In this document: in pieces, positions 1 through 9,003 of the stretch | Layout of the letters: each line of letters begins with the position of its first letter | Numbering within the stretch: the first letter of the stretch is position 1 | Source: JABDMH01 sp965223165 | Lineage (GTDB): Bacteria; Bacteroidota; Bacteroidia; Chitinophagales; Saprospiraceae | Assembly (NCBI GenBank): GCA_965223165.1 | Contig: CBDCVQ010000020.1 | Coordinates: 434,001 to 498,000, forward strand | Direction: 5' to 3' | Length of the DNA stretch: 64,000 bases | Notes under the pieces: model-generated | Told to the model about the DNA's origin: nothing | What the model saw: only the letters and a program-made list of their open reading frames with translations | Database searches by the model: none | Position numbers and translations under genes: made by a program

Positions 1-375
1 GATTATCGCTCCGAAGAGCCCGCCAAATAGCGAAGAGGTGAACGCTGCTGCTAAAGCTCTCGAAGCCTGACCTTTCTTAGCTAAGGGAAAGCCATCAAGG
101 ACCGTGGCCTGACTAGAACTCGATCCCGGGATACCCATCAAGATAGATGTAAAGGTGGCGGAGGTCGGTATTACTGCTACCAGGCCGATTAATGTCGCAA
201 GTGCAGAGACCTCCTCCATGCCATACAGAAAGGGTAGCAGAAGCGACAATCCAGCAATGCCTCCCAGCCCTGGAAATACACCAATCATTAATCCAAGCAG
301 GACACCTAGTACCAAATACATGAAGTTGGCGGTCGTAAACAGAGTCCCTAGTGCTTGTGACACAAGGTCGAGCAT
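1..375 (-). CDS. Tripartite tricarboxylate transporter permease, TctA family (3' part outside window)
   Basis: The first 125 codons of a large inner-membrane permease; the gene runs off the left edge. ATG is at 375 and the frame is open to base 1. The translation starts MLDLVSQALGTLF and carries the TctA N-terminal hallmarks: the glycine-rich GVFPGLGGIAGLSLLLPF segment (about residues 33-50), then MGIPGSSSSQATVLDGFP and LAKKGQASRAL, typical of the conserved loop. In the family, TctA is the multi-spanning channel of a secondary uptake system for carboxylates that works with a periplasmic TctC protein. A TctC gene lies 186 bp upstream on the same strand. No separate TctB was seen between them. 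The substrate is unknown. Confidence 0.88.
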   Translation of the reverse strand, partial: MLDLVSQALGTLFTTANFMYLVLGVLLGLMIGVFPGLGGIAGLSLLLPFLYGMEEVSALATLIGLVAVIPTSATFTSILMGIPGSSSSQATVLDGFPLAKKGQASRALAAAFTSSLFGGLFGAII

Positions 376-561
376 ATCTCAAAGTTTAACGATGGCCCTA
401 TATATCAGATGCATGCATTAGTTTTATGCCAAAAAGGACCACTGCAGATTTATTATTGATAGTGGATCTCTAATCGCAATGATGACCGGTTGCAAAGTGG
501 ATCATATTTCTGTTGAACCTCTTGGTAAATATTGGTCTTCTTTTCAAGTCGAGATAGATTA

Positions 562-1785
562 TCAGATGTTAAGGTCATATTTCCTACGGAGCCAATCCTT
601 CATATACATTTTTTCCCTAGCATTGACCTGTGTGCCCAGGGTAAATATTTTGTCGGCAGCATCGCCCGTTACTTGTTCGTATTCTCCCAGGGCTTTAAAT
701 TTATCTTTCTGATAATTCGAATCTGTCTTCATCGCAGCAATCCCTTCGTGAAAGTCATCTATTATGTGGCTTGGGGTCTCCTTGGGAGTAAGCAGCAGCT
801 TCATACCTCCGAATCCAGCCGACATGAATGCCAGCCAAGTTTCCCACTTGATACCGGAAAGCTCGTAGTCCAGCATACCATACACCTCTCCAAAATGCGG
901 AACATTGATACGCACTGTGTCCCCTCCAAAAACGCCTACGGTAGAATTTCGAAAACTCTCATCTCGGATAAGCTTACCATCTTCACTCAGAGCTCCAAAG
1001 CTGAAGAGGGGAATTGCCTCACCATTCTCCACCAGTGGTATCGAATTCTTTAAATAGGCGGACGAAGTCTGATAATCGATTTTTACCTCACCGCGTTCAA
1101 AAGCCAGGCGACCGGCGCCGCGCCCTCTAAATCCAAAGACTGCCTGGACATCTAGTCCTAGTAAATCAAAGCTAAACATGGTTACCAGATCCAGTGATGT
1201 CGGACCTTGACTGCCGTACTTCAGAGGGACTTGATTTGCTACTAGAAATCGGATGATGTCGACACTCTTGTATAGTTGCTCCTCAACTGAAGCTACTTTT
1301 CTCTTTGCCAGAGATTCAGACACTAGATCAGGCGAGACATATACAATACCTCCTGTCGGGTAGGCCATAATCGGCCGGTATTTACTGTAGTCGTAGCGGA
1401 CTCTCGGATCCTCAAGCAAGAATGGCATCTGAGTAGTACCAGATGTGCCTAAGATCATGAGACCATCTGGCTTTACGCGCTCAGCAAAAAGGTTGGCACC
1501 TTTGATCGACCCTCCTCCAGGTATATTGCTGACCACAATGGAAGGATTGCCTGGGATGTGTCTTTGAAAGAAGGGCGCATTGAATCGAGCCCAGGTATCT
1601 CCACCGCCACCTTCCTTGAAGGGGACCACCCATTCGATGGTCTTGTCTTTGAAATAATGTGATTGACCATCGACATAGGATCCAGAATTAAGAGCAACCA
1701 CCGCATCGTGTGACTGCCAAAGGTATATTAGGTACAACCCATAAAACACTGCCACTAGTAGCGAAATCTGGATGTGAGGTCTCAT
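562..1785 (-). CDS. TctC/Bug-family tripartite tricarboxylate transporter substrate-binding protein
   Basis: Extracytoplasmic solute receptor for the neighbouring TctA permease. ATG 1785 is chosen because it begins a membrane-anchor/signal segment (MRPHIQISLLVAVFYGLYLI); the frame is open further upstream without a signal. Family features: IEWVVPFKEGGGGDTWAR (the first-strand and glycine-rich ligand loop of TctC proteins), then IVVSNIPGGGSIKGAN and a conserved P-D-G segment. At 407 residues it is longer than the usual 320-residue Bug proteins, so the C-terminal half probably holds insertions. It follows the TonB-dependent receptor gene on the same strand, so outer-membrane and inner-membrane transport of one ligand is plausible (inference). 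Confidence 0.8.
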   Translation of the reverse strand: MRPHIQISLLVAVFYGLYLIYLWQSHDAVVALNSGSYVDGQSHYFKDKTIEWVVPFKEGGGGDTWARFNAPFFQRHIPGNPSIVVSNIPGGGSIKGANLFAERVKPDGLMILGTSGTTQMPFLLEDPRVRYDYSKYRPIMAYPTGGIVYVSPDLVSESLAKRKVASVEEQLYKSVDIIRFLVANQVPLKYGSQGPTSLDLVTMFSFDLLGLDVQAVFGFRGRGAGRLAFERGEVKIDYQTSSAYLKNSIPLVENGEAIPLFSFGALSEDGKLIRDESFRNSTVGVFGGDTVRINVPHFGEVYGMLDYELSGIKWETWLAFMSAGFGGMKLLLTPKETPSHIIDDFHEGIAAMKTDSNYQKDKFKALGEYEQVTGDAADKIFTLGTQVNAREKMYMKDWLRRKYDLNI

Positions 1786-1911
1786 GTATTTTCTTTTGTT
1801 TGTGATCTTGCCTCCCAGTCTGTGAAGTGCATTGAGCTCGACCTCAAATAGGTCTCTTCCCACACCTTGGGTTTCAAGAGTGAGCCACCCCAAATAATAT
1901 GACGTTCATCT

Positions 1912-4900
1912 TTACCAATTGTAATTGACTGCCAGATTTACAAATCGTCCCTGTGTCCCAAACTGATTGGTGCGTCGACTGTAGATTACTTCTCCCCTGA
2001 CATTGGGTGTTAAGAGCATATCTGGATATACGTCAAATAGATTGTTTGCTCCTAAGGTCAGAGATAGGCCATCAGTCAGTTTGTATGACAGTGACAGGTC
2101 AACAACCGTCCTAGGAGCAAATTCTTGAAATCCACTCTCCGTAGAATTGTCACTCTCTCGAGCGTCTATCACCTGCCCGAAGTTGGTGCCTCGCAGCTGA
2201 AGCCCCAGCTTACCGGCGGTGTATGCTGCGGAAAAGATGATCTTGCGATTTGGGATGCCATCTGTCATGAATATGATGTCGCGATTGTCAATCAGATCAT
2301 CTTGACGATCGACAAATGCACCAGGTAGATTGAATCCATCTACATCTGTATTATTAAAATTTCCTGCTAGCGTTAGATCGAGTCGATGTTCATTATCGAA
2401 AAATGCCTTGTAGCTTGCGACCACATCGAGTCCATGAGTGGTCGTATTTACGGCGTTGGTAAATACATTAATCTCACCGTATCCGGCACCATCAAACTCT
2501 GAAAAGTCGTCAGCAGGGATTCCACCCGATACAATAATGCGATCATTAATGGCAATCGAATAGGCATCTACGGTCAAGGAGAAAGTGCTTGATAGTTTGG
2601 CAGTCAGTCCCAGTGCGATATCAAAGGATGTTTCTGGTTGCAACTCTGTGATGCCAAATGCTTGCTGTACCAAAGCGTCTCGAATTGGCAAGAATGGAGT
2701 CACGACGGAATTGCCATCATTGTCGAAGGCTATCTGTGCAAAGTTGCTATAGTGCAGCTGAGCCAATGATGGAGCACGAAAGGATCGATTAAGTGATCCA
2801 CGGATGCTGACGTTTTTGCTGACCTTGTAGCGTGTAGCCAGCTTATAGGAGAGGTCGCCTCCGAAGTCTGAGTAGTCTTCAAATCTAGCGGCCGCGCCAA
2901 TCAGGAAAGCGTCTGTTACGTCAGTCTCAATCTCAGCATACACGCCAGTATTATTTCGTTTCCATGATCCATCTGTACGATCCGAATACCCTTCTCGTCC
3001 TGTGGATCCGACATCCTTGCCGGCCGTGGCGAGCGGACCAGCTACCCAAGATTCTGTTTGTCCTTGAGACTGGACAAAGGACTCATTGCGGCGCTCTATT
3101 CCGAAAGCCAATGTAGTGGCACCCAGTGTCTTCGTAAAGTCAGCATTGAGTACAATCTGAGCTACATTGAGACTACCCGTATAGAATGTAGTGGGAGAAT
3201 CTGAGCCAAGACTGGGGTTTACGGTATTTCGATTGAATAGATCCAAGTTATTACCGCTATGCTGCATACTGATGTCGAGTCCCAAACCATCTCCTAGGCT
3301 ACCCTTTGCACCTGCCAACAATTGAAAATCCTTTAGAATGGAAGGAGTCTCAGGATTGAATCCATTTGGGAAGATGTCTAGAGCGCTCCTATCAGATCGT
3401 GCTGCTGCCCGAGAGAATATCCCGCCGATCACTTCCTTATGAGTGTAACCACCAAAAGTGTAGAAGTCCCAATGGTCATCGATCGGTTGGCCTGCATTGA
3501 TGAAGATGCCGTAATTGGTATTGTCCGCTGCTCCCAGCACCGCTCGATCGAAGTCGATGCCATTGATGAGGCGAAGCCGTTCATCGATTTGCGCATTCTC
3601 AACGTCGGAGAGATTAGGATCATCCGGATACCATCCGGCGCCATGTGTGTAGAATCCAGAGCGATCGTAGGCATCGTTGTGGTGGTAATTGACTGTCGTG
3701 TTGACAAATCCATTCTTGCCCCACTTGAGGCCAAAGTTTGCCGATACACTGAAGGTCTGGCCATCACGGATGAAGTCATCACCGTAAATGTTCAGACCGT
3801 CTCGCTCGGCGTTGCTCCCCAGGTCATCATATTTGGGCTTGGTGAGTGCAGATCCTGTATAGAACCTTATTGAGCCACCCTCGCTCGCATCGTTGAGCTG
3901 CATATTCACTACGCCGGCTATGGCGTCAGAGCCATATTGGGCAGCTGCTCCATCACGCAATATTTCGACCCGTTTGAAGGCGGCAGAAGGTATTGCATTG
4001 ATGTCGTTGCCCAGCTGGCCTTTTCCCACACCATGATTGAGGCTAAAGAAGGACACCTTGTGTCGACGCTTACCATTGACCAAGAGCAAAGTCTGATCTG
4101 GAGCCAGGCCACGCAGCGTTGCTGGATCAATCAATGGAGCCAGGTCGTTGATACCAAACTTCACAGCGCTGAAGGACGGCGCAGTGTAATGAAGAGATTG
4201 GCCAATGTCGATCTGTCCCGTGGCATTGAGCTCCTTAGTTGTGATCACATCGATGGGTACCGGTCGATCGAGATCTGAGCGCTTCTTACCCCTAGAGCCA
4301 ACTACTGTAACTTCATGGAGTGCCACACCTTTCCTCAGAATGATGTCTATTGTCGAAAGGCCTTCGATGCTCACCTCTTGTACTTCATATCCGGTGTATG
4401 AGACGAGCAGGACGGTAGCAGCGTCAGGGACGATGAGGCTAAAACTGCCATCGACATCAGTGCTGGTTCCCACCGAAGCATCCTTGACAAGGATGTTGGC
4501 TCCGATTAACGGCTGGCCAGATTCATCGAATACTCGACCAGTGATCGTGCGGTCTTCCCTCACCTGTGTGTTAAATGTGGCAACCGTATCGTTGGCTCTG
4601 CCATTGCTTAGTACGATGTTGCGGTTTTTAAATAGATGATATTGAATATTGAGGGGGCTGAAGAGCCGCTTGCAAATGTCTCCTAACGTTTCATTATTGG
4701 CGACAAGAGATACTCTCTGCCGAATCTCGATTCGCTGGGGGCTGTACGTGAAATTGACGTCAGCTTCTCGCTTAATTTTTGCCAGCGCTCGCTTCAACTC
4801 TACATTGTCGAAGTTGACAGAAATACGTTCATTCAGCACTTCTTGAGCATTCGAATTTCCAGCATGAGAAATCGCGAAGGTCAAGGCGAGCAACATCAGT

Positions 4901-4959
4901 TGTAGTGTCGCAAGTCGCATTACTGTAAGGACTCGTGATTTTGTTCGATGGTCATGCAT
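1912..4959 (-). CDS. TonB-dependent outer-membrane receptor with STN domain
   Basis: A 1015-residue outer-membrane receptor. Order of parts: signal peptide (about residues 14-39), STN domain (about 40-120, with the FDNVELKRALAKI motif) that signals to a FecR anti-sigma factor, a carboxypeptidase-regulatory-like beta-sandwich (about 135-225, GRVFDESGQPLIGANILVKD), a plug domain (about 230-370; LRGLAPDQTLLLVNGKRRH, VEILRDGAAAQYGSDAIAGV) and a long beta-barrel ending in ...VNYNW, the aromatic last residue expected for a barrel protein. No SusD partner is adjacent, so it is not a classical Sus-type glycan receptor. FecR and ECF sigma genes lie directly upstream, so transcription is probably induced by its own ligand through the STN-FecR-sigma relay. 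Confidence 0.93.
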   Translation of the reverse strand: MHDHRTKSRVLTVMRLATLQLMLLALTFAISHAGNSNAQEVLNERISVNFDNVELKRALAKIKREADVNFTYSPQRIEIRQRVSLVANNETLGDICKRLFSPLNIQYHLFKNRNIVLSNGRANDTVATFNTQVREDRTITGRVFDESGQPLIGANILVKDASVGTSTDVDGSFSLIVPDAATVLLVSYTGYEVQEVSIEGLSTIDIILRKGVALHEVTVVGSRGKKRSDLDRPVPIDVITTKELNATGQIDIGQSLHYTAPSFSAVKFGINDLAPLIDPATLRGLAPDQTLLLVNGKRRHKVSFFSLNHGVGKGQLGNDINAIPSAAFKRVEILRDGAAAQYGSDAIAGVVNMQLNDASEGGSIRFYTGSALTKPKYDDLGSNAERDGLNIYGDDFIRDGQTFSVSANFGLKWGKNGFVNTTVNYHHNDAYDRSGFYTHGAGWYPDDPNLSDVENAQIDERLRLINGIDFDRAVLGAADNTNYGIFINAGQPIDDHWDFYTFGGYTHKEVIGGIFSRAAARSDRSALDIFPNGFNPETPSILKDFQLLAGAKGSLGDGLGLDISMQHSGNNLDLFNRNTVNPSLGSDSPTTFYTGSLNVAQIVLNADFTKTLGATTLAFGIERRNESFVQSQGQTESWVAGPLATAGKDVGSTGREGYSDRTDGSWKRNNTGVYAEIETDVTDAFLIGAAARFEDYSDFGGDLSYKLATRYKVSKNVSIRGSLNRSFRAPSLAQLHYSNFAQIAFDNDGNSVVTPFLPIRDALVQQAFGITELQPETSFDIALGLTAKLSSTFSLTVDAYSIAINDRIIVSGGIPADDFSEFDGAGYGEINVFTNAVNTTTHGLDVVASYKAFFDNEHRLDLTLAGNFNNTDVDGFNLPGAFVDRQDDLIDNRDIIFMTDGIPNRKIIFSAAYTAGKLGLQLRGTNFGQVIDARESDNSTESGFQEFAPRTVVDLSLSYKLTDGLSLTLGANNLFDVYPDMLLTPNVRGEVIYSRRTNQFGTQGRFVNLAVNYNW

Positions 4960-5046
4960 GTTTTAAGATGTTGATTTTAGAAGGTCGAGATCGCATGAAA
5001 ACGGGGATTCTGCCTTCTCTGTCGAATTAAGTTTCGAGGTTCTTTT

Positions 5047-6165
5047 TCATTCATCCTTGGCCCAGTGGCATCCTTCACCGTATATGTGTATCTCGCCGTC
5101 TTTCTCCTCCATCATCAGACTCAGTGCGTGACAAATCACCGTGACCTTATCGATCAATGGCATGTCGGTTAAATTTGTAGTAATAGTGCAATCTAGCAGA
5201 TGTGTTGAACTGAAATTAATTTCTACCCCATAGACCAGGGTCAACGTTTCAAAGACATTGATCACAGGTGCATTGTCAAATGCAAATGATTCGATTTCAC
5301 GCACTTTGGACTCGATCAAAGTGGGTATGGGAGCTATGCCCTTGACCAGTTCTCGCTTTTTACGGTTGAATACAACACTCTGATTTGGCGAAATCTCCAG
5401 CTTGCGATTCGGAAGGGGCACCACAATATCTTCGTCAGCCTTTATGACCAATTTCTTGGATGTGATCAGGCCATCGTCTCCCGCCACGGTGGCATACACA
5501 GCTACTCTGCCTGTCTTCACGATGACTTCTACATCATCATCACCATCAAATGCCCTAATCGTAAAGCTGGTGCCGAGCACTTTGGTAATGGTCTCATTGG
5601 CGTATATGAGAAAGGGCATGGTAGTGTCTCTAGTCACATCAAAGAAGGCTTCTCCCTTGAGGAACACGTCCCTCTGTTTTCCAGAAAAAGACGCGGGATA
5701 TTTCAGTGAACTGTATGGTTCAAGAATGACCTTACTGCCGTCCGGAAGTAAGATCTCGTGGGGTAGACCCTTCATATTTTCCTCTGTGATCCAAGCCAGC
5801 TCAGAGCCAAGATTTTCATCCACTTTGGCTTGGGGCAAAAGCCAAAGGGCCACTGAGACAAAAAGAAGGACAGCTGCTGCGTACCTCAAGACCCTCAGGT
5901 ATACATTCTTAGTCTGTGCAGTGCCACCTATTTTTTCTTGGATTCGCTCCCAATCCTCTTCGGCATTGCCTGCTGCGGCATATTGAACCTCTGCTGCAGA
6001 CAGGTTGATAACTAGGGCTTTGGCTGTCCTGAGAGCTTCTTTGCCTTTTGGATGAGATTGTATCCAGCCTTCCCAATAATTTGTCGATTCGGCAGTGGGA
6101 TGGAGCACCCACTGGACGAAGTCATCATCCATTATGAAATCTTCGACGGAATAGCGTTCTAGCAT
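5047..6165 (-). CDS. FecR-family anti-sigma factor / transmembrane signal transducer
   Basis: A 372-residue single-pass inner-membrane protein. A cytoplasmic N-terminal part of about 85 residues should bind the ECF sigma factor, one membrane segment follows (about residues 88-107, RYAAAVLLFVSVALWLLP), then the periplasmic FecR domain (G-S-K-V-I-L-E-P-Y-S-S-L-K-Y-P, F-L-K-G-E-A-F-F-D-V) and a DUF4974-like C-terminal region (ETLTLVYGVEINFSSTHL) that contacts the receptor STN domain in this family. It lies between the sigma gene (270 bp upstream) and the receptor gene (about 90 bp downstream), the standard cell-surface signalling order in Bacteroidota. Confidence 0.93.
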   Translation of the reverse strand: MLERYSVEDFIMDDDFVQWVLHPTAESTNYWEGWIQSHPKGKEALRTAKALVINLSAAEVQYAAAGNAEEDWERIQEKIGGTAQTKNVYLRVLRYAAAVLLFVSVALWLLPQAKVDENLGSELAWITEENMKGLPHEILLPDGSKVILEPYSSLKYPASFSGKQRDVFLKGEAFFDVTRDTTMPFLIYANETITKVLGTSFTIRAFDGDDDVEVIVKTGRVAVYATVAGDDGLITSKKLVIKADEDIVVPLPNRKLEISPNQSVVFNRKKRELVKGIAPIPTLIESKVREIESFAFDNAPVINVFETLTLVYGVEINFSSTHLLDCTITTNLTDMPLIDKVTVICHALSLMMEEKDGEIHIYGEGCHWAKDE

Positions 6166-6434
6166 GTCGGTTCTCTGCTTTATGCTGTGCGAGCCTCATA
6201 GGTTAGATACGAGATGCAACCGATTATACTCACTCACGCCTAAAAAAAGTTGAGAAATCTTCCCACTTGCATTGCCACAGACCCTCACAAGGTTTAGCAT
6301 ATTGCCTGTTATTGCTCCAACAAACCCTTCTCTAGATGAGACGCCAATCCAGTGATTCATGTCGAGTGTGGTATGATGTCCCTCTGGGACTAAATGGGAC
6401 TTTGATCCTAACCTGCTCTCTTCGGAGTAACCTG

Positions 6435-7025
6435 CTACGACATCATGCTGTCCTCGCGAAGAGGTGGCCGTGTCGAGCTGGACTGAAATCTCGCCTGCAG
6501 GTTGAGAATAGCTCTTCGCAGTAAGTTGGCCACTGACTGATTCTTAACTCCCAATACCTGGGCAGTTTCATCTGTAGTCAGGCCTTGAAAAAACTTCAGA
6601 TGAAGGACCTCGCGCTGTCGAAGCGGAAGCTGTCCCATATGGTAGTGTAGTTTGAGTAGTTGTTCGTTCTTCCACTCTACCATGATCAATTCTTCCTCAA
6701 CGGGGATAGTGGTAGGTGGTGGGACCTTCTCTTGACTCACCCATCTGCCATTCTGCTGGAGCGCTCTGATCGTTCGATTACGAATGGACTTGAGGAGGTA
6801 CATTTTGACATTTCTGACACTGGGTAGCTCCTTATGTTTTTTCCACAGGTGGACAAACAGGTCTTGAATCACATCCTGCGAAAGTGATACATCTTCACCC
6901 AGTTTCTGGGCATAGGCTACAAGTGGTTGATAGTGCAGCTGATATAGTTTTCCAAGTGCATCTTTCTTGCCGCGGCGCAAAGACTGCCACAACTGTTCAC
7001 TTGCAAGATTACTTTGGTCAGACAT
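6435..7025 (-). CDS. ECF-type RNA polymerase sigma factor (sigma-70 family, FecI-like)
   Basis: A 196-residue sigma factor with region 2 (about residues 18-85; QDVIQDLFVHLWKKHKEL is the region 2.2 core-binding helix) and region 4 (about 128-182; LPLRQREVLHLKFFQGL, then a helix-turn-helix ending SVANLLRRAILNLQ). It should direct transcription of the adjacent receptor/transport genes once released by FecR. The ATG at 7025 gives a normal N-terminus. The promoter region is shortened: the truncated IS66 remnant begins only about 60 bp upstream, so its control may have been altered by the insertion events (inference). Confidence 0.92.
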   Translation of the reverse strand: MSDQSNLASEQLWQSLRRGKKDALGKLYQLHYQPLVAYAQKLGEDVSLSQDVIQDLFVHLWKKHKELPSVRNVKMYLLKSIRNRTIRALQQNGRWVSQEKVPPPTTIPVEEELIMVEWKNEQLLKLHYHMGQLPLRQREVLHLKFFQGLTTDETAQVLGVKNQSVANLLRRAILNLQARFQSSSTRPPLREDSMMS

Positions 7026-7264
7026 CGTCCAAGTTTCACGCGTTTTTCAAAGTAACAAATTGCGGATATATCGCAAGAAAATGGTAACCAGTGCGACCCC
7101 ATACTAATATCTTCAGCAACGTTCTGCGTTTGTTGACAAACACTGTACCCACCCCAATAGTCTAGACAGATAAATTTAAAAATAAGATCAACATCATCAT
7201 TACATTTCTTTCTTTTTGCTTCTTTTTCTTTCTTTATTTTCCACATCTTTTTTGTGGAAAACTC

Positions 7265-8106
7265 CTACGCTGCCTTTTCCTTTTGTTGGGTTGATATGTT
7301 GTTTGTGTACACGGTTTGTGGATAAGCATCATCGATGGAACTGTGGCGCCTTTGTTCATTGTAGTAGCTGAAATAATACTGCAAACCTTCGTAGAGCTCC
7401 ATGGTCGATTGATGGGCATGGATATAGACATGTTCATATTTGACACTGCGCCAAAGTCGCTCGATGAAGGCCTTGTCTGTGGCTCGTCCTTTGCCGTCCA
7501 TACTTAGTTTGGAACCGGAGGCCTTTACAGCCTCGGTGAACTCCTTGCTGGTGAATTGGCTGCCTTGACTGTGTTTATGATTTGAGGAGCTCCGTGGCGC
7601 TCTACCGCCTCGCCAAACACATCGGCACACCACTGACTGTCCATGCTATTGGATAACGACCAGGTCACTACGTACCGGCTGTACAGGTCTATGATCGCCA
7701 CCAGGTACATGAAGCCCTTCGGCATGGGAATGTAGGTGATATCCATGGCCCACACCTGGTTGGGATCACTGATCTGTAGGTCCCTCAATAAGTATGGATA
7801 GACTTTGTGATCCCTATGCCTCTTGGACGTATGAGGCCCCGGCAGGATGGATCGCAGACCCATCACTCTGTAATACAGCCGCTCGACTCGATTCCTACTC
7901 ACTCTATACCCCCTGTCTTTGGTCAAATACGTATGCATTCGTCCGGCTCCCTTATAAGGGTGATCCAGGTAATGCGCATCCATGTTCCGCATCAACTCAA
8001 GATTCAATCGACTTTCCCCAACCGGTTGGTAGTACAGACTCGACCGACTGACCTTCAGGATCTTACATTGCTTCGTCATGCTCAACTTCGCTGTTCTGTC
8101 AACCAT
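7265..8106 (-). pseudogene. IS3-family transposase orfB (DDE integrase domain), frameshifted
   Basis: The rve-type integrase half of an IS3 transposase. The N-terminal part reads MVDRTAKLSMTKQCKILKVS (HTH_21-like), with the first catalytic Asp in VWAMDITYIPM. After IINT the frame shifts: the next part continues as QGSQFTSKEFTEAV and ends with the catalytic Glu region (FIERLWRSVKYEHVYIH) and YNEQRRHSSIDDAYP. The sequence reads AACACAGTCAAGG where an intact gene would have AACACAGATCAAGG, so one A of the codon for the second catalytic Asp (near 7568) is missing. Transposase would normally be made as an OrfAB fusion by -1 slippage on the A9 run at 8140-8148. Either the copy is dead or one base was lost in sequencing. 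Confidence 0.85.
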
Positions 8107-8405
8107 CTTCTTCCGCGCTTTGACCGGCTTGAATAAACATTTTTTTTTAAAAAGTCATTCTCCACCTTAAGCTCTCCAATCACCTTGAGTAGCTTGTCCC
8201 TTTCCTTCTCCTCCTCACTCTTGGCTGAACTAGATCCTCTGTCAAATACCGTACTCGCACCGGACAGAAACTCCCGCTTCCACTTCGCGATCTGTTGAGG
8301 GTGGATCTTGTGCTTCTCTGCCAATTGCTGCGCTGTCATTCGCTCCCTGAGCGCTTCTATAACTACCTTCGCCTTGAATTCTGAACTGAATCTTCTCCTT
8401 TTCAT
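8082..8405 (-). CDS. IS3-family transposase orfA (HTH protein)
   Basis: A 107-residue DNA-binding protein with an HTH_Tnp_1 domain (MKRRRFSSEFKAKVVIEALR, then AEKHKIHPQQIAKWKREF) followed by a leucine-zipper-like segment (LLKVIGELKVENDFLKK). It ends out of frame with orfB. The run of nine A residues read at 8148-8140 lies in the overlap and is a typical -1 slippage site. Slippage there would join ...NDFLKKK to CLFKPVKARKK and the orfB frame. Confidence 0.88.
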   Translation of the reverse strand: MKRRRFSSEFKAKVVIEALRERMTAQQLAEKHKIHPQQIAKWKREFLSGASTVFDRGSSSAKSEEEKERDKLLKVIGELKVENDFLKKNVYSSRSKRGRRWLTEQRS

Positions 8406-8597
8406 AACAGTAAATTTGTAGTGTCAAAAGTTAACCATTCTTACTGTCTAATTCCTTGGGGGGACATCACACATAGCCCTCGCCACTCATCGGATCTTGG
8501 CCAAGCTCGTTGTTGACTATCCCGCACAAGCCCCGAAAACTCTTGCGCATGTCTACCGATGGGCAGTACAAATAGAATCGCTTAATTCCGCTCAGAC

Positions 8598-8882
8598 CTA
8601 GCATCCTACAACTAGCTCGCGCAGATAAGATGCGGCAGGAACTGCTTCAAAACGAATCACTCCCCCTCCCAGTAACACTTCTACTTGACCTGCCCCAGGG
8701 CCTTGGTCCCCTGCTATCAACTCCACAAACCCCTGATCAACTTTCTCCTCTCGATACTTGCGTACCCAATACCAAATTGTACCCTCGCCTAAATCATGCT
8801 CTATGCACAATTCCTGCCTACTTTTTTTACCCTGCTCATATGCCGCTACCACCGGATACATCTGATCCTTGTCTCGTCTCAT
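8598..8882 (-). CDS. IS66-family tnpA (Orf1) accessory protein
   Basis: A short helix-turn-helix protein of the IS66 set (MRRDKDQMYPVVAAYEQGKK, IEHDLGEGTIWYWVRKY). ATG 8882 is preferred over an upstream start at 8915 because the conserved part begins here. Its C-terminal half is weakly conserved, as in other TnpA proteins. It is translationally overlapped with tnpB (8598-8604). With tnpC absent it has no obvious remaining role. Confidence 0.75.
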   Translation of the reverse strand: MRRDKDQMYPVVAAYEQGKKSRQELCIEHDLGEGTIWYWVRKYREEKVDQGFVELIAGDQGPGAGQVEVLLGGGVIRFEAVPAASYLRELVVGC

Positions 8883-8947
8883 CTTTTTGCAACACAAGAT
8901 CCGCCTAGCAGCCAATTATTGCAATATGCTCATCCCCGTACGCTTAC

Positions 8948-9003
8948 TTTAGGGTTTGGGTTTAGGGTTTAGGGTCTAGGGTTTAGGGTTTAGGGTTTAG
9001 GGT
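8948..9003 (+). repeat. TTTAGGG heptamer array, left part (8 units)
   Basis: Eight tandem units of TTTAGGG on the plus strand, two of them variant (TTTGGG and TCTAGGG). The array begins immediately after the IS66 end and is cut by the IS4-type element at 9004. The sequence equals a plant-type telomere repeat, but it lies between bacterial insertion sequences here. Confidence 0.95.

Larger units (their letters stand above)
7144..8469 (-). mobile_element. IS3-family insertion sequence, complete ends, 1326 bp
   Basis: The ends are imperfect inverted repeats of TG...CA type: left end TGTACCCACCCCAATAGTC then TAGACAG, right end read inward TGATGTCCCCCCAAGGAAT then TAGACAG. The element is flanked by a 3-bp direct repeat CAC (7141-7143 and 8470-8472), as expected for IS3-family target duplication. 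It carries orfA and a frameshifted orfB. The insertion lies within the IS66 tnpB reading frame. Confidence 0.85.
7085..8604 (-). pseudogene. IS66-family tnpB (Orf2), split by IS insertion and truncated
   Basis: The N-terminal 45 codons (8604-8470) read MLGLSGIKRFYLYCPSVDMR then KSFRGLCGIVNNELGQDPMS, the highly conserved start of IS66 TnpB. The frame is cut after GEGYV by the IS3-type element. On the far side (7143 downward) it resumes as VFVNKRRTLLKILVWGRTGY, again TnpB-like, and then runs into unrelated sequence upstream of the sigma gene. The start overlaps the end of tnpA by 7 bases. Confidence 0.82.
7085..8947 (-). mobile_element. Truncated IS66-family element, interrupted by an IS3-family element
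   Basis: Minus-strand order: terminal inverted repeat starting GTAAGCG at 8947 (the typical IS66-family end), tnpA (8882-8598), then tnpB starting at 8604. TnpB is split at codon 45 by the IS3-type element (7144-8469), resumes at 7143, and stops matching near 7085. The large tnpC transposase and the other end are missing, so the element is dead. The right end directly abuts the TTTAGGG array. Confidence 0.75.

Noticed and set aside
375..562. TctB gene between TctC and TctA
   Set aside because: The gap is only 186 bp and no small four-TM protein is encoded there.
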